DNA of 29,554 nucleotides from Leptolinea sp964424035 (GCA_964424035.1 CAYRHB010000034.1:1-29554), one strand, 5' to 3'; shown: positions 15,093 through 23,470, counted from the first letter of the stretch. Notes: generated by a model from the sequence alone, not told the origin. Made by a program: numbers and translations.

Positions 15093-16934
15093 TTATCCCC
15101 GCAATTCAAACCGGTAGGTGATCTTACCCAGGCGGATGACATCACCATTGGTTAGAGCCGTACCCAGATTGGATACCGGCGTGTTATTAACCCAGGTCCC
15201 GGATACTGATCCGGCATCTTCCAGCCAATAGGTACCATCCGGCCGCCGGGTGATGCGTACGTGCAGTCCATCCACGCTGGGAGAGGGAATGACCACCTGC
15301 GCGCGGATCGGGCTGCTTCCCAGGGTTTGAATATTCTCCCCCAGCCGGATATTCGGCTGTGTGGACAGGGCATCGCCGCCAGCCTGAGGCAGCAGCCAAC
15401 CCGTGGTGTCCCTGGGGGTAGCTGTTATCGCAGGTCGGGTGGTACTATCTGACAGATTGATCACGGTACCCGGCCGTTCCAGCGGATGACTGTCCACACG
15501 GGAAGAGGCGGGGCGCTTTCTGGCGGCCTCATGTGCTTTCTTTGAACGGTAATAAGCAATTGCCCCACCGACCAGAACCAGCAATACAGCGCCAACAGCC
15601 AGAGCCAGCCGTTCAGATGATACCGATTCGATCACATTGGCCGCCGGCGGGTTGGGAACTGTAACATTGAGGGGTAAGACCACTGTCTTGTTGCTTAATC
15701 CAAGTTCATCTTTGATCGTTACTTGAATGTCATACGTTCCACTCGTTTTCAAACGGGTTACAGGCCATCGCAGGTCGGTGAAGGGTTCAGCGTTCTTTTC
15801 ATCCACAACGTCACCGTTGACCAGCAGACGGCTGATCACCAGATTCCGGGGGTGGTTATCCGGAAATTCAATAAATAATTCGAATGGCACGTCAGGGGGT
15901 TCCAATACATACTGGGTACCCTCTGTTGCCTTCCATTCCAATTTCACACTATCCACCGGATTGATGAACATGACATTGGGTGTTTTTATCGCCACATCAT
16001 AGGTTTCTTCAGGAGAGCGGGTTTGAATTTCATCGGTCTGTACTTCCAGCACGACCGTTTGAATGCCTCCCTGACTGGAGCGGGAACGGTAATTGAGTTC
16101 ATATTGCCGGCGTAATGGCTGCAAGTATGTTTCAATGGGTGGAAGCGCCTCTTTGCCTGAAAACCGGTATACCTGTCCGCCGGTTCGATCCGCCAATGAT
16201 TGGATGGCTTCTTCTGCCAGTGGCTGTTTGGCAGAAGACGGAGCAACCAGCCAGATATTGATGATCACACCAGCGCCGGCAGCCTGTTCCGCCACATTAT
16301 CGATGGCTTTTGACAGGCTGGATGACATCAACGGTGTAATGTACAAAATGGTCTGTTTCATTCCCTGCCGGGTTGGAGCGCCGGCAGCCTGTTCAACCGC
16401 CTTTGTGATGCTGGTCAGGCTGGGTGTGGCATTGATCAATTCCGTACTCAACGAATTGAATACCACAGTCCATTCCGCCGGGGTATCCAGTTTGACGGCT
16501 TTGACTCCCGCGTTTGTGACCAATGAGACCGAGTCCCCTTTTCCGATTGATTCAGCTTCAGGAACCCAATCCAGCAAGGCATCCTTGATCAACTGGAAAT
16601 TTGTTTTGCTGGAAATCCGGTTCCCCAGAATTGCACCACCGTTGACTGCCACCACAAAATCGACGGCATTCGGGGTTTCACGAACTTCATCAACCGGCCG
16701 TTGGACACCATTTTCGATGATCATTAGATCGGAAGGGGTAAGATCGGCAACAAAGCTCCCGTCGGGCCTGTTAATATCGGCTTCCAACCGGATGCTCGGG
16801 AAACGGGACGCGTCAAGCAGGTTGATCCGGGCACGGGGCAATGCCTGAGCCCGTACAACCCGTGTGTTGACAGCCTGGTTGAGAACAACCAGCAGCAGAA
16901 AAATCGCCCCTGTCTTTCTCAACCAAGTACTCAC
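15093..16934 (-). CDS. vWA-like extracellular domain / TM / FHA-like protein
   Basis: A 613-residue protein with an N-terminal signal sequence (about 7-29, ending VRAQA), an extracytoplasmic part resembling a von Willebrand A domain (about 85-280), a beta-rich part (320-430), one transmembrane helix (about 443-462), a basic Ser/Thr-rich linker and a C-terminal FHA-like domain (about 528-613). The expected MIDAS DxSxS is replaced by DFVVAVNGG at 92-100. In the FHA part, His558 and the later GT-x-V-N (579-583) are kept, but the usual Gly-Arg reads GS (539-540) and Ser-Arg-x-His reads DGLH (555-558). It starts 16 bases after the upstream membrane-protein gene. A transmembrane signalling or scaffold role is likely; the ligand is unknown. 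Confidence 0.82.
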   Translation of the reverse strand: MSTWLRKTGAIFLLLVVLNQAVNTRVVRAQALPRARINLLDASRFPSIRLEADINRPDGSFVADLTPSDLMIIENGVQRPVDEVRETPNAVDFVVAVNGGAILGNRISSKTNFQLIKDALLDWVPEAESIGKGDSVSLVTNAGVKAVKLDTPAEWTVVFNSLSTELINATPSLTSITKAVEQAAGAPTRQGMKQTILYITPLMSSSLSKAIDNVAEQAAGAGVIINIWLVAPSSAKQPLAEEAIQSLADRTGGQVYRFSGKEALPPIETYLQPLRRQYELNYRSRSSQGGIQTVVLEVQTDEIQTRSPEETYDVAIKTPNVMFINPVDSVKLEWKATEGTQYVLEPPDVPFELFIEFPDNHPRNLVISRLLVNGDVVDEKNAEPFTDLRWPVTRLKTSGTYDIQVTIKDELGLSNKTVVLPLNVTVPNPPAANVIESVSSERLALAVGAVLLVLVGGAIAYYRSKKAHEAARKRPASSRVDSHPLERPGTVINLSDSTTRPAITATPRDTTGWLLPQAGGDALSTQPNIRLGENIQTLGSSPIRAQVVIPSPSVDGLHVRITRRPDGTYWLEDAGSVSGTWVNNTPVSNLGTALTNGDVIRLGKITYRFELRG

Positions 16935-16950
16935 CGTGTATCCTATCGAT

Positions 16951-17937
16951 CTATTGTTCCGTCAAGAGTACAGGTTCTTCTACTTTTGACCGGGTCAAGC
17001 GCAGAAAAGTCAACGTCCAGGCAGAATCAATGTAGCTCTGCAATATTCCCTGCAAGAAAATGATCACCGGCAACAGGCAGCACAGCAGTATGCCAAATGT
17101 TGTAAAACCCGTGGTCATTACTGTCTGATCCTGAGAAACCGCCCCGATTACCAGGGGAATAAATACCAGAAGGATAGGCAGGGAAATGATGATTGAAACA
17201 ATCCCGCCTCCAATAAATATGACCAGCGCCGTTACGGCAACGGGACCAAGGTTTTCACGGCAGACATTCCAACCGCGTTTAATTGCGTCCAGGATTCCCA
17301 AATCTTCAACCACCAGAGCGATATTGGCCTGTTCAATTATGGCTGCTATCGCCCATCCAACCGGCAGGATCAAACACAATAATGGGATGAGACAGATGAA
17401 CCCGATCCCCAGTGTCAGAACCCCGAATAAAAACAAGGGGATGAGAAGGACCATGGATACAAAGAAAAGGGCGATCCCGGTTAGCATATTGAGAAGGAAT
17501 ACTTTAACAAAATACGGGGAACCGGCTGACCATACCTGTCCAAAAGACAGTGTCTCCGCGCTGGCATCAGCCATCAATGTCCCGCGGATCATGCCCGCAC
17601 GGCCAATGGATTGAATGAAAAGGAAGGCGATTGATAGAAATACAACCAGGCATAAAATGCCGATCAACCAAACCCATATCATCTGATCGCTGTTATCAAA
17701 TAACCGCTCCATATTACGGCCCAGCTCATCAAGCTGTGGAATATCGCCATTCGAGAATGGACCATTGCCATTTTCAAAATTAAAATTGTCATTGCCTGAG
17801 AAATTCAGGTTCCCCTGGCCGCCGCCATTTCCACCCCCGCTACCGCGTCCACAGGATGATAACAATCCAAATATCCACAGGATTTTATTCTTCCAAATGA
17901 TCTTCCATGCTTTGGAAAGTACTTCTCCCAGATCCAT
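16951..17937 (-). CDS. Polytopic membrane protein with a Gly/Asn-rich insert
   Basis: A 328-residue integral membrane protein not assigned to a named family. It begins MDLGEVLSKAWKIIWKNKILWIFGLL, whose first amphipathic or membrane helix ends near residue 28. Residues about 30-70 are a low-complexity stretch of Gly, Asn and Phe (SGGGNGGGQGNLNF, NDNFNFENGNG). Helices follow at about 88-112, 150-215 and 230-300, with FIGGGIVSIIISLPIL as the most distinctive. The ribosome site GGAGGAG precedes the ATG. It is the middle gene between guaA (18-base gap) and the vWA/FHA-like gene (16-base gap), so all three are probably one mRNA. Confidence 0.75.
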   Translation of the reverse strand: MDLGEVLSKAWKIIWKNKILWIFGLLSSCGRGSGGGNGGGQGNLNFSGNDNFNFENGNGPFSNGDIPQLDELGRNMERLFDNSDQMIWVWLIGILCLVVFLSIAFLFIQSIGRAGMIRGTLMADASAETLSFGQVWSAGSPYFVKVFLLNMLTGIALFFVSMVLLIPLFLFGVLTLGIGFICLIPLLCLILPVGWAIAAIIEQANIALVVEDLGILDAIKRGWNVCRENLGPVAVTALVIFIGGGIVSIIISLPILLVFIPLVIGAVSQDQTVMTTGFTTFGILLCCLLPVIIFLQGILQSYIDSAWTLTFLRLTRSKVEEPVLLTEQ

Positions 17938-17955
17938 ATTCCGCTCCTCCGGTTT

Positions 17956-19509
17956 CTATTCCCACTCAATTGTCCCGGGCGGTTTACTGGTGATATCGTA
18001 CACCACCCGATTGACCCCCGATACTTCGTTGACGATCCGGTTGGCCACACGGGCCAGCAGATCTGCCGGCAGGCGCGCCCAATCAGCCGTCATAAAATCA
18101 TCTGTAGTAACAGCACGCAGGGCAACCACTTCCTGGTATGTGCGTTGATCACCCATTACACCCACTGATTTAACCGGCAATAAAACGGCAAAAGCCTGTG
18201 CGGCCCGGTCTTCTTCCCCTTTGGCGCTGGATTTCAACCAGCCAGACGAGGTTAGTTCTTCCGTGAAGATCGCATCCGCCTCACGCAGACAATCCAGGCG
18301 GGTTGCCGAAATCTCTCCGAGGCAGCGAACGGCCAATCCCGGTCCCGGGAAGGGCTGCCGCCAGACAAGCTCACGGGGCAGGCCAAGCGCTTCTCCCACC
18401 AACCGTACTTCATCTTTAAAGAAATAGCGCAGCGGTTCAACCAGCTTAAAATCCATATCCTCGGGAAGCCCACCGACGTTATGATGGGTTTTGATACGGG
18501 CTGCCTTGTTCCGCTCGGGGGCGCTTGATTCAACCACATCAGGATAAATGGTTCCCTGAACGAGAAAGTCGATCTTCCCCAAGCTGCGGGCATGATTTTC
18601 AAAGACCCGGATAAACGTTTCACCTATGACCTTGCGCTTCTTTTCCGGATCACAAACACCATCTAGCCCTTGCAGGAACCAATCAGACGCGTCCAGACAC
18701 ACAAAGCGGTTCCCCATCAGCGGGGAAAACGCCTTTTCTACGTAGGTGCGTTCATTCTTGCGAAGTAGTCCGTGGTCAACAAACACAGCATTTAACCGGT
18801 CTCCAACCGCGCGGGCGGCGAGAGCGGTTGCCACACTGGAATCCACACCTCCGGATACCGCCGAAAGCAGGCGCGAATTTCCCACAGTGGAACGAATTCG
18901 TTCCACCGCCATATCGATCATTGATTCCGGGGTCCATCCCGCAGTTGCCCCGCAGATATCCATCACAAAGCGGCGTAAAATTTCCAATCCCCCGGGGGTA
19001 TGACGTACTTCCGGATGGAACTGCACACCATAGATACGCTTTTCCACATTCCCCATGGCAGCAAAGGGGCAATTCGGATTTTCAGCCAGGATGGAAAACC
19101 CTTCGGGTATTTTTTCGATCCGATCCCCGTGAGACATCCAAACATCCAGGGTATCTTCCGGGATCAACGGGTTTCCGCGCAGAACATGGATCTGTGACGG
19201 TCCAAATTCCCGTTCTCCGGCAGGGATGACCTGACCGCCAAGCAGCCGGGTGATAGCCTGCATCCCATAACAAATCCCGAGGACGGGAACATCAGCCTGC
19301 ATGACATAGGCAGGAATGGCAGGCGCATCTTCATCATAAACAGATGACGGTCCGCCGGAAAGGATGATGCCGACCGGATCCAATGAAGACATTTTATCGA
19401 CCGATGCGTCCCACGGGAGGATCTCGCTGTATACCTGCAATTCGCGGATCCGGCGGGCGATCAGCTGTGTGTACTGGGAACCAAAATCGAGAATAAGAAT
19501 TGTATCCAT
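17956..19509 (-). CDS. guaA: GMP synthase (glutamine-hydrolysing)
   Basis: A 517-residue two-domain enzyme that converts XMP, ATP and glutamine into GMP in purine synthesis. The N-terminal class I glutamine amidotransferase has the nucleophile Cys80 in GICYGMQ and the partner residues His165 and Glu167 in FHPEV. The ATP-pyrophosphatase domain has the PP-loop SGGVDSS at 219-225. The C-terminal dimerisation domain ends in the invariant-looking GTIEWE. Length is normal. A TATAAT -10 element lies 27 bases upstream of the ATG, so the leader is short. It heads an operon with two unusual membrane or signalling genes. Confidence 0.97.
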   Translation of the reverse strand: MDTILILDFGSQYTQLIARRIRELQVYSEILPWDASVDKMSSLDPVGIILSGGPSSVYDEDAPAIPAYVMQADVPVLGICYGMQAITRLLGGQVIPAGEREFGPSQIHVLRGNPLIPEDTLDVWMSHGDRIEKIPEGFSILAENPNCPFAAMGNVEKRIYGVQFHPEVRHTPGGLEILRRFVMDICGATAGWTPESMIDMAVERIRSTVGNSRLLSAVSGGVDSSVATALAARAVGDRLNAVFVDHGLLRKNERTYVEKAFSPLMGNRFVCLDASDWFLQGLDGVCDPEKKRKVIGETFIRVFENHARSLGKIDFLVQGTIYPDVVESSAPERNKAARIKTHHNVGGLPEDMDFKLVEPLRYFFKDEVRLVGEALGLPRELVWRQPFPGPGLAVRCLGEISATRLDCLREADAIFTEELTSSGWLKSSAKGEEDRAAQAFAVLLPVKSVGVMGDQRTYQEVVALRAVTTDDFMTADWARLPADLLARVANRIVNEVSGVNRVVYDITSKPPGTIEWE

Positions 19510-19535
19510 GCACTGCCCCGGGTTGGATTTCTCTC

Positions 19536-19563
19536 ATTATACAGGATTAGATGCTCGAATCAG
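19536..19563 (-). promoter_or_regulatory. Promoter of the guaA operon
   Basis: On the minus strand a perfect TATAAT (19541-19536) lies 16 bases from CTGATT (19563-19558), a partial -35. The predicted start near 19529 gives a leader of about 20 bases. It points away from the pstS promoter, and their -35 elements almost touch. Confidence 0.6.
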
Positions 19564-19565
19564 CC

Positions 19566-19593
19566 CTGATAACCTCCTGGCATCAGATATAAT
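19566..19593 (+). promoter_or_regulatory. Promoter of the pst operon, near-leaderless
   Basis: CTGATA (19566-19571) and a perfect TATAAT (19588-19593) are 16 bases apart. A start seven bases past the -10 falls at 19600-19601, which is the A of the pstS ATG, so the mRNA would have almost no leader. Confidence 0.55.
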
Positions 19594-19600
19594 AGGCGGC

Positions 19601-20497
19601 ATGAAACCCGCTGCAATTTTGATAATCGCGACGGTACTGGTTTTGTGTGGATGCGCTCCAGATCAGACCATTGAATCTTCCGGCAGCAAATCATCTGCTT
19701 ATATCCAGAATAAAGGTTCGGATACCATGGTCAATCTGGCCCTTCTCTGGGCGGAAGCCTACCAGAAAGAAAATCCCGACGTGCGTATCTCTGTCACCGG
19801 CGGCGGCTCAGGCACGGGTATTACAGCGCTGATGACAGACACGGTTGATATTGCAAATGCCTCACGGGCGATCAAGACGGAGGAAAAAGAAGAGGCTGAA
19901 TCGCTGGGTTTTGAACCGGTGGAACTTGTGGTGGCCCGGGATGCCATAGGCGTCATCGTCCATCCTTCCAATCCGGTAGAGCGCCTGACTTTAAAACAGA
20001 TTTCTGACATATATAAAGGAACCATTGCAAACTGGTCAGAGGTGGGGGGAGAAGACAGACCGATCGTCCGGTTGTCACGCGAATCCAATTCGGGCACGCA
20101 TGTGTACTTCCTGGAAACTGTGATCCGCCTGGGAGAAGATAACGCGGATCTCTTTTCAGAAAAAACCCTCTTGCTGCCTTCTTCCGAGGGGATCATCGCA
20201 GAAGTGCATGACAACCCCAACGCCATTGGGTACGACGGGCTGGGTTACATAACCTCTGATGTAAAATTACTTGCCATAGCCAGAGATAAAGACTCGGATT
20301 TTGTTCTACCATCTGTTGATACGGTAAACAATAACATGTATCCGATCTCACGGGATCTGTATATGTACACACGCGGTGAACCCGCCGGGGCGATAAAAAC
20401 CTATATGGATTGGATATTGGAATCAGAAGCCCAACAGATCGTGATCGATTCAGGATTTGTGCCGATCAGTGTAACAGGATCAACTACAGATGGATGA
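19601..20497 (+). CDS. pstS: Phosphate ABC transporter substrate-binding lipoprotein
   Basis: A 298-residue phosphate receptor. The reading frame is open back to 19364, but the ATG at 19601 gives a proper lipoprotein signal: MKPAAILIIATVLVL followed by the lipobox LCGC with lipidation at Cys18. Earlier starts would run over guaA. The mature part has GSDTMVNLALLW and VTGGGSGTGI, and the phosphate-binding-like SRESNSGTHVYF, all typical of PstS. The next gene starts 8 bases before its stop. A TATAAT lies 8 bases before the ATG, and no classical ribosome site is seen (only AGGCGGC), which agrees with leaderless initiation. Confidence 0.92.
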   Translation: MKPAAILIIATVLVLCGCAPDQTIESSGSKSSAYIQNKGSDTMVNLALLWAEAYQKENPDVRISVTGGGSGTGITALMTDTVDIANASRAIKTEEKEEAESLGFEPVELVVARDAIGVIVHPSNPVERLTLKQISDIYKGTIANWSEVGGEDRPIVRLSRESNSGTHVYFLETVIRLGEDNADLFSEKTLLLPSSEGIIAEVHDNPNAIGYDGLGYITSDVKLLAIARDKDSDFVLPSVDTVNNNMYPISRDLYMYTRGEPAGAIKTYMDWILESEAQQIVIDSGFVPISVTGSTTDG

Positions 20498-21395
20498 GCT
20501 GCATTCCATGCCTGCCTGGCGTGAAACACTGGTAACCCGGATAATCCAGTTGTGCGGGTTTTCCAGTATCTTATTTGTCCTTCTCATTTTGTATTTCCTG
20601 CTCAGTGAAGGTGTGCCGGCGTTATGGACCGCAGAGTGGGACAGTCTGATGGCTGTACGCTGGTATCCCATTGAGAGCTACTTCGGTATCTGGCCTCTAG
20701 TCCTCGGATCGATCATTGTTACTATCGGTGCAGGGCTGGTTTCCATCCCTCTCGGGGTGGGAACTGCCGTATATATTTCCGAAGTCGCCCCACCCTGGAC
20801 CAAGGAAATCCTCAAACCCCTGGTCGAACTGCTGGCGGGTCTCCCTTCTGTCGTGCTGGGATTTCTGGGTATTCAGGTGCTGGTCCCCTTTATTCGACGT
20901 TTCCTTGACCTTCCCACAGGTCTTACAGCCCTTACCGGAGCCATTCTTCTGGGAATGATTTCGATTCCCACCATTGTCTCGGTCGGGGAGGATGCCTTGA
21001 ATACCGTCCCGAAATCCTACCGGGAAGCATCCATGGCAATGGGCGCCACCCGCTGGCAGACCATCTGGGGAATAACCCTGCCCGCCGCCAAATCAGGCAT
21101 GATCACCGCCATTTTGCTCGGGCTTGGACGGGCCATGGGTGAGACCATGGCTGTGATGATGGTCACAGGGAATGCCGCGGTCATGCCTGCGGGATTGCAG
21201 GCTATCTTTGAGCCTATCCGTACCATGACTGCGACCATTGCCTCTGAGATGGGTGAAGTGGCAGCCGGTAGTGTGCACTACAGTGTGCTTTTCCTCATTG
21301 GGATCATCCTCTTTTTGATCTCACTGGCAGTGAATGTGATCGCCTTCTCACTTACATCACGCAAGACGACCCGCAGCGAACGGCTGCTTTCATAA
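20490..21395 (+). CDS. pstC: Phosphate ABC transporter permease PstC
   Basis: A 301-residue membrane subunit of the high-affinity phosphate importer. The first helix (about 22-43) is followed by a loop with WYPIESYFGIWPLVLG and further helices. The ATPase-docking EAA loop reads YREASMAMGATRWQTIWGITLP at about 176-197. GRAMGETMAVMMVTGN follows, characteristic of PstC/PstA. The start overlaps pstS by 8 bases, so translation is coupled. It forms the channel with PstA. Confidence 0.95.
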   Translation: MDELHSMPAWRETLVTRIIQLCGFSSILFVLLILYFLLSEGVPALWTAEWDSLMAVRWYPIESYFGIWPLVLGSIIVTIGAGLVSIPLGVGTAVYISEVAPPWTKEILKPLVELLAGLPSVVLGFLGIQVLVPFIRRFLDLPTGLTALTGAILLGMISIPTIVSVGEDALNTVPKSYREASMAMGATRWQTIWGITLPAAKSGMITAILLGLGRAMGETMAVMMVTGNAAVMPAGLQAIFEPIRTMTATIASEMGEVAAGSVHYSVLFLIGIILFLISLAVNVIAFSLTSRKTTRSERLLS

Positions 21396-21404
21396 AAGGG
21401 AAAA

Positions 21405-22265
21405 ATGGAGAAACGGCTGCTCTATCCTCAACAGGTACAAAAGATCGGTTTCGGTCTGTTGTCCCTTATCAGCTTGTTGACTGTTCTTCCGATCATAGTT
21501 ATTGTTGCCTATATCTTTTTCCAGGGCACGCCAACACTTAGCTGGGAATTCCTGACCAGTATGCCCACCAACGGGATGAAATCCGGTGGTTTGTGGCCGG
21601 CGATCATCGGCACTTTTTATCTCACTGTTGGTACGGCCATCTTTTCCGTGCCGCTGGGTATTGCCGCAGCCATTTATATTGCTGAATATGCCCCGAACAA
21701 CCGTTGGACCCGTTTGATCCGGATCGCGATCATCAACCTAGCCGGCATTCCTTCGGTTGTGTATGGTCTGTTTGGCCTGGGGTTGTTCGTGGTGTTCATG
21801 AATTTCGGAACCAGCATACTGGCAGCATCCCTGACGCTTTCCATTATGACCCTTCCAGTTATCATCAGTACAACCGAAGAGGCGCTCAGGGCGGTTCCCA
21901 CATCCTTCCGGGTGATCAGCATATCGCTGGGCGCCACCCGCTGGCAAACCATCAGACGTATCGTCCTTCCGCAGGCGCTTCCCGGGATTATTACCGGTGT
22001 CATTCTTGGGTTGGAAAGAGCGGCAGGAGAAACCGCACCAATCCTTTTCACCGGTGCCGCGTTCTTCCTCCCCCAGCTTCCCCAATCACCATTGGATGCC
22101 ACGATGGCGCTTCCATATCACCTTTTTGTGATCTCTACCCAGGTGCCGGGAATGCCGATCCAGGTTCAGTACGGCACTGTACTGGTGCTGCTATTATTTG
22201 TTCTGGGCATGAATATCGCGGCAACGATCGTTCGTTCGCGCGCCCGTGCCCGCCGCCAATGGTGA
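21405..22265 (+). CDS. pstA: Phosphate ABC transporter permease PstA
   Basis: A 286-residue partner permease. Helices start at about 14-38, and the docking loop SFRVISISLGATRWQTIRRI lies at about 166-185, followed by GLERAAGETAPILFTGAAFF, a PstA signature. The ribosome site AAAAGGGAAAA lies directly before the ATG. The end is Arg-rich (RSRARARRQW). The pstB ATG begins 4 bases after its stop. Confidence 0.95.
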   Translation: MEKRLLYPQQVQKIGFGLLSLISLLTVLPIIVIVAYIFFQGTPTLSWEFLTSMPTNGMKSGGLWPAIIGTFYLTVGTAIFSVPLGIAAAIYIAEYAPNNRWTRLIRIAIINLAGIPSVVYGLFGLGLFVVFMNFGTSILAASLTLSIMTLPVIISTTEEALRAVPTSFRVISISLGATRWQTIRRIVLPQALPGIITGVILGLERAAGETAPILFTGAAFFLPQLPQSPLDATMALPYHLFVISTQVPGMPIQVQYGTVLVLLLFVLGMNIAATIVRSRARARRQW

Positions 22266-22269
22266 ACTG

Positions 22270-23025
22270 ATGGATAAGATTGTCGTTGAGCATCTGACCC
22301 TTAAATATTCTGACGGAACAGAAAGCCTAAAAGATATTTCGATAAATATCAAGGCGAATGCCATTACAGTTCTGTTTGGTCCGGCTGGCGGCGGCAAATC
22401 ATCATTTTTACGGGTATTGAACCGGTTGAATGACCTGGCTGATGTGACCGATCTAAGCGGTAAAGTGATGATCGATGGGGAGGATATCCTTTCGGATGAC
22501 CTGGATGTAAACGCCCTGCGCCGGCGGGTAGGTATGGTTTTCTCACGCCCCACCGCCCTGCCGTTGAGCATTTTTGATAATGTCGCCTACGGACTGGTGA
22601 TGGCTGGCATGAAGAACAGGAAAAAACTCGATGAAGCCGTTGAGATGGCCCTTCGTCAATCGGTATTATGGGATGAAGTAAAAGACCGGTTGAAAGATCC
22701 CGGAGCGGCGCTTTCAGGCGGTCAACAGCAGCGCATGTCTATGGCCCGTGTACTGGCGCTTAAACCCGAGATCATTTTATTGGATGAACCCACATCTGCT
22801 CTTGACCCTCTGGCAACCGCCAAAATAGAGGAGCTTTTGCGCGAATTGAAAGAAACTTACACAATCATCATCGCGCCGCATAACACGCAGCAATCAGCCC
22901 GCATCAGTGATATGGCGGCTTTCTTCCTGCAGGGGGAACTGGTGGAGTACGCACCGGCTGAAACGATGTTCACGGTTCCAAAAGATAACCGTACCCAGGA
23001 TTACATCACCGGCCGGTTTGGATAG
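22270..23025 (+). CDS. pstB: Phosphate ABC transporter ATP-binding protein PstB, with an altered Q-loop
   Basis: A 251-residue ATPase subunit. The ATG at 22270 is preferred to a GTG at 22246, which lies inside pstA. Motifs: Walker A GPAGGGKSS (37-45), signature LSGGQQQR (148-155), Walker B IILLDEP (168-174), D-loop SALDP and H-loop His204 (APHNTQQ). The Q-loop, usually VFQKP in PstB, reads VFSRP, with Ser92 in place of the conserved glutamine that senses Mg-ATP and contacts the permeases. The Walker A also has Gly-Gly-Gly where Ser-Gly-Cys-Gly is usual. The rest of the chain is typical. No phoU or pho regulator gene follows. Confidence 0.92.
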   Translation: MDKIVVEHLTLKYSDGTESLKDISINIKANAITVLFGPAGGGKSSFLRVLNRLNDLADVTDLSGKVMIDGEDILSDDLDVNALRRRVGMVFSRPTALPLSIFDNVAYGLVMAGMKNRKKLDEAVEMALRQSVLWDEVKDRLKDPGAALSGGQQQRMSMARVLALKPEIILLDEPTSALDPLATAKIEELLRELKETYTIIIAPHNTQQSARISDMAAFFLQGELVEYAPAETMFTVPKDNRTQDYITGRFG

Positions 23026-23032
23026 GAATAAA

Positions 23033-23062
23033 AAGAACCCGAACATCGTGTTGTCCGGGCTT
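23033..23062. terminator. Likely terminator between the pst operon and the convergent small gene
   Basis: AAG, CCCG and AACA (23033-23045) pair with TGTT, CGGG and CTT (23049-23062) around a TCG loop, with small bulges. An A/T-rich tail with TTTTTT and TTTTT runs follows at 23075-23088. The interrupted stem and the distance to the T-runs keep confidence moderate. Confidence 0.4.
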
Positions 23063-23088
23063 TAGAACAAAACATTTTTTCTGTTTTT

Positions 23089-23352
23089 CTATGCCAGCGT
23101 TTCGAATGTTGTTCCTTCAGCAGGCGATTGCGGTTTATATTCCCCGACAGGTGTTGACCGGGCATCTGCCCCGGGTTCGGCTTTCCGGGTTTCCAATCCG
23201 CCACTTAATTGGATCTCATCTTTTTCCATGATCTCTTTAAATGATTTAACTTCCGCGTCCGGATCCTGGCGCTGTTTCTCCACCTGGCGCGTTAATAGAA
23301 CCAGTCTGCGTGCCATAATAATCGATTGAATCTGATCCGATCCTACATACAT
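23089..23352 (-). CDS. Small hypothetical protein
   Basis: An 87-residue protein from the ATG at 23352, chosen because GGGGAGG lies 5 bases before it; an open frame continues further upstream without better sites. The N-terminal half (MYVGSDQIQSIIMARRLVLL, then TRQVEKQRQ and EVKSFKEIMEKDEIQL) is predicted helical and amphipathic with many charges; the C-terminal half is Pro/Gly/Thr-rich and probably disordered (PVGEYKPQSPAEGTTFETLA). No signal peptide or membrane segment. Function is not recognised. It is convergent with pstB and divergent from the cob operon. Confidence 0.55.
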   Translation of the reverse strand: MYVGSDQIQSIIMARRLVLLTRQVEKQRQDPDAEVKSFKEIMEKDEIQLSGGLETRKAEPGADARSTPVGEYKPQSPAEGTTFETLA

Positions 23353-23455
23353 CCAGGCCTCCCCGCCAGAAGGGTACATCTTCTGTTGATATTTTCGGCG
23401 AAGTTTGCAAGAACTGAGCATTATTAGCGTAAATTCTTCATTAAGATTTAAGCGC

Positions 23456-23470
23456 CGGTTTGACAAACCG
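23456..23470. promoter_or_regulatory. 15-bp palindrome over the cob promoter
   Basis: CGGTTTGACAAACCG is a perfect 7-1-7 palindrome. It contains the whole TTGACA -35 element of the cob promoter, so a protein bound there would block RNA polymerase. A repressor operator is the simplest reading. Confidence 0.5.

Noticed and set aside
14702..15121. 139-residue open frame containing GRVGFEPTAEE and GIRTHGGFPHTC
   Set aside because: These strings are the well-known false translation of the antisense strand of tRNA genes; the frame covers both tRNA-Ser genes.
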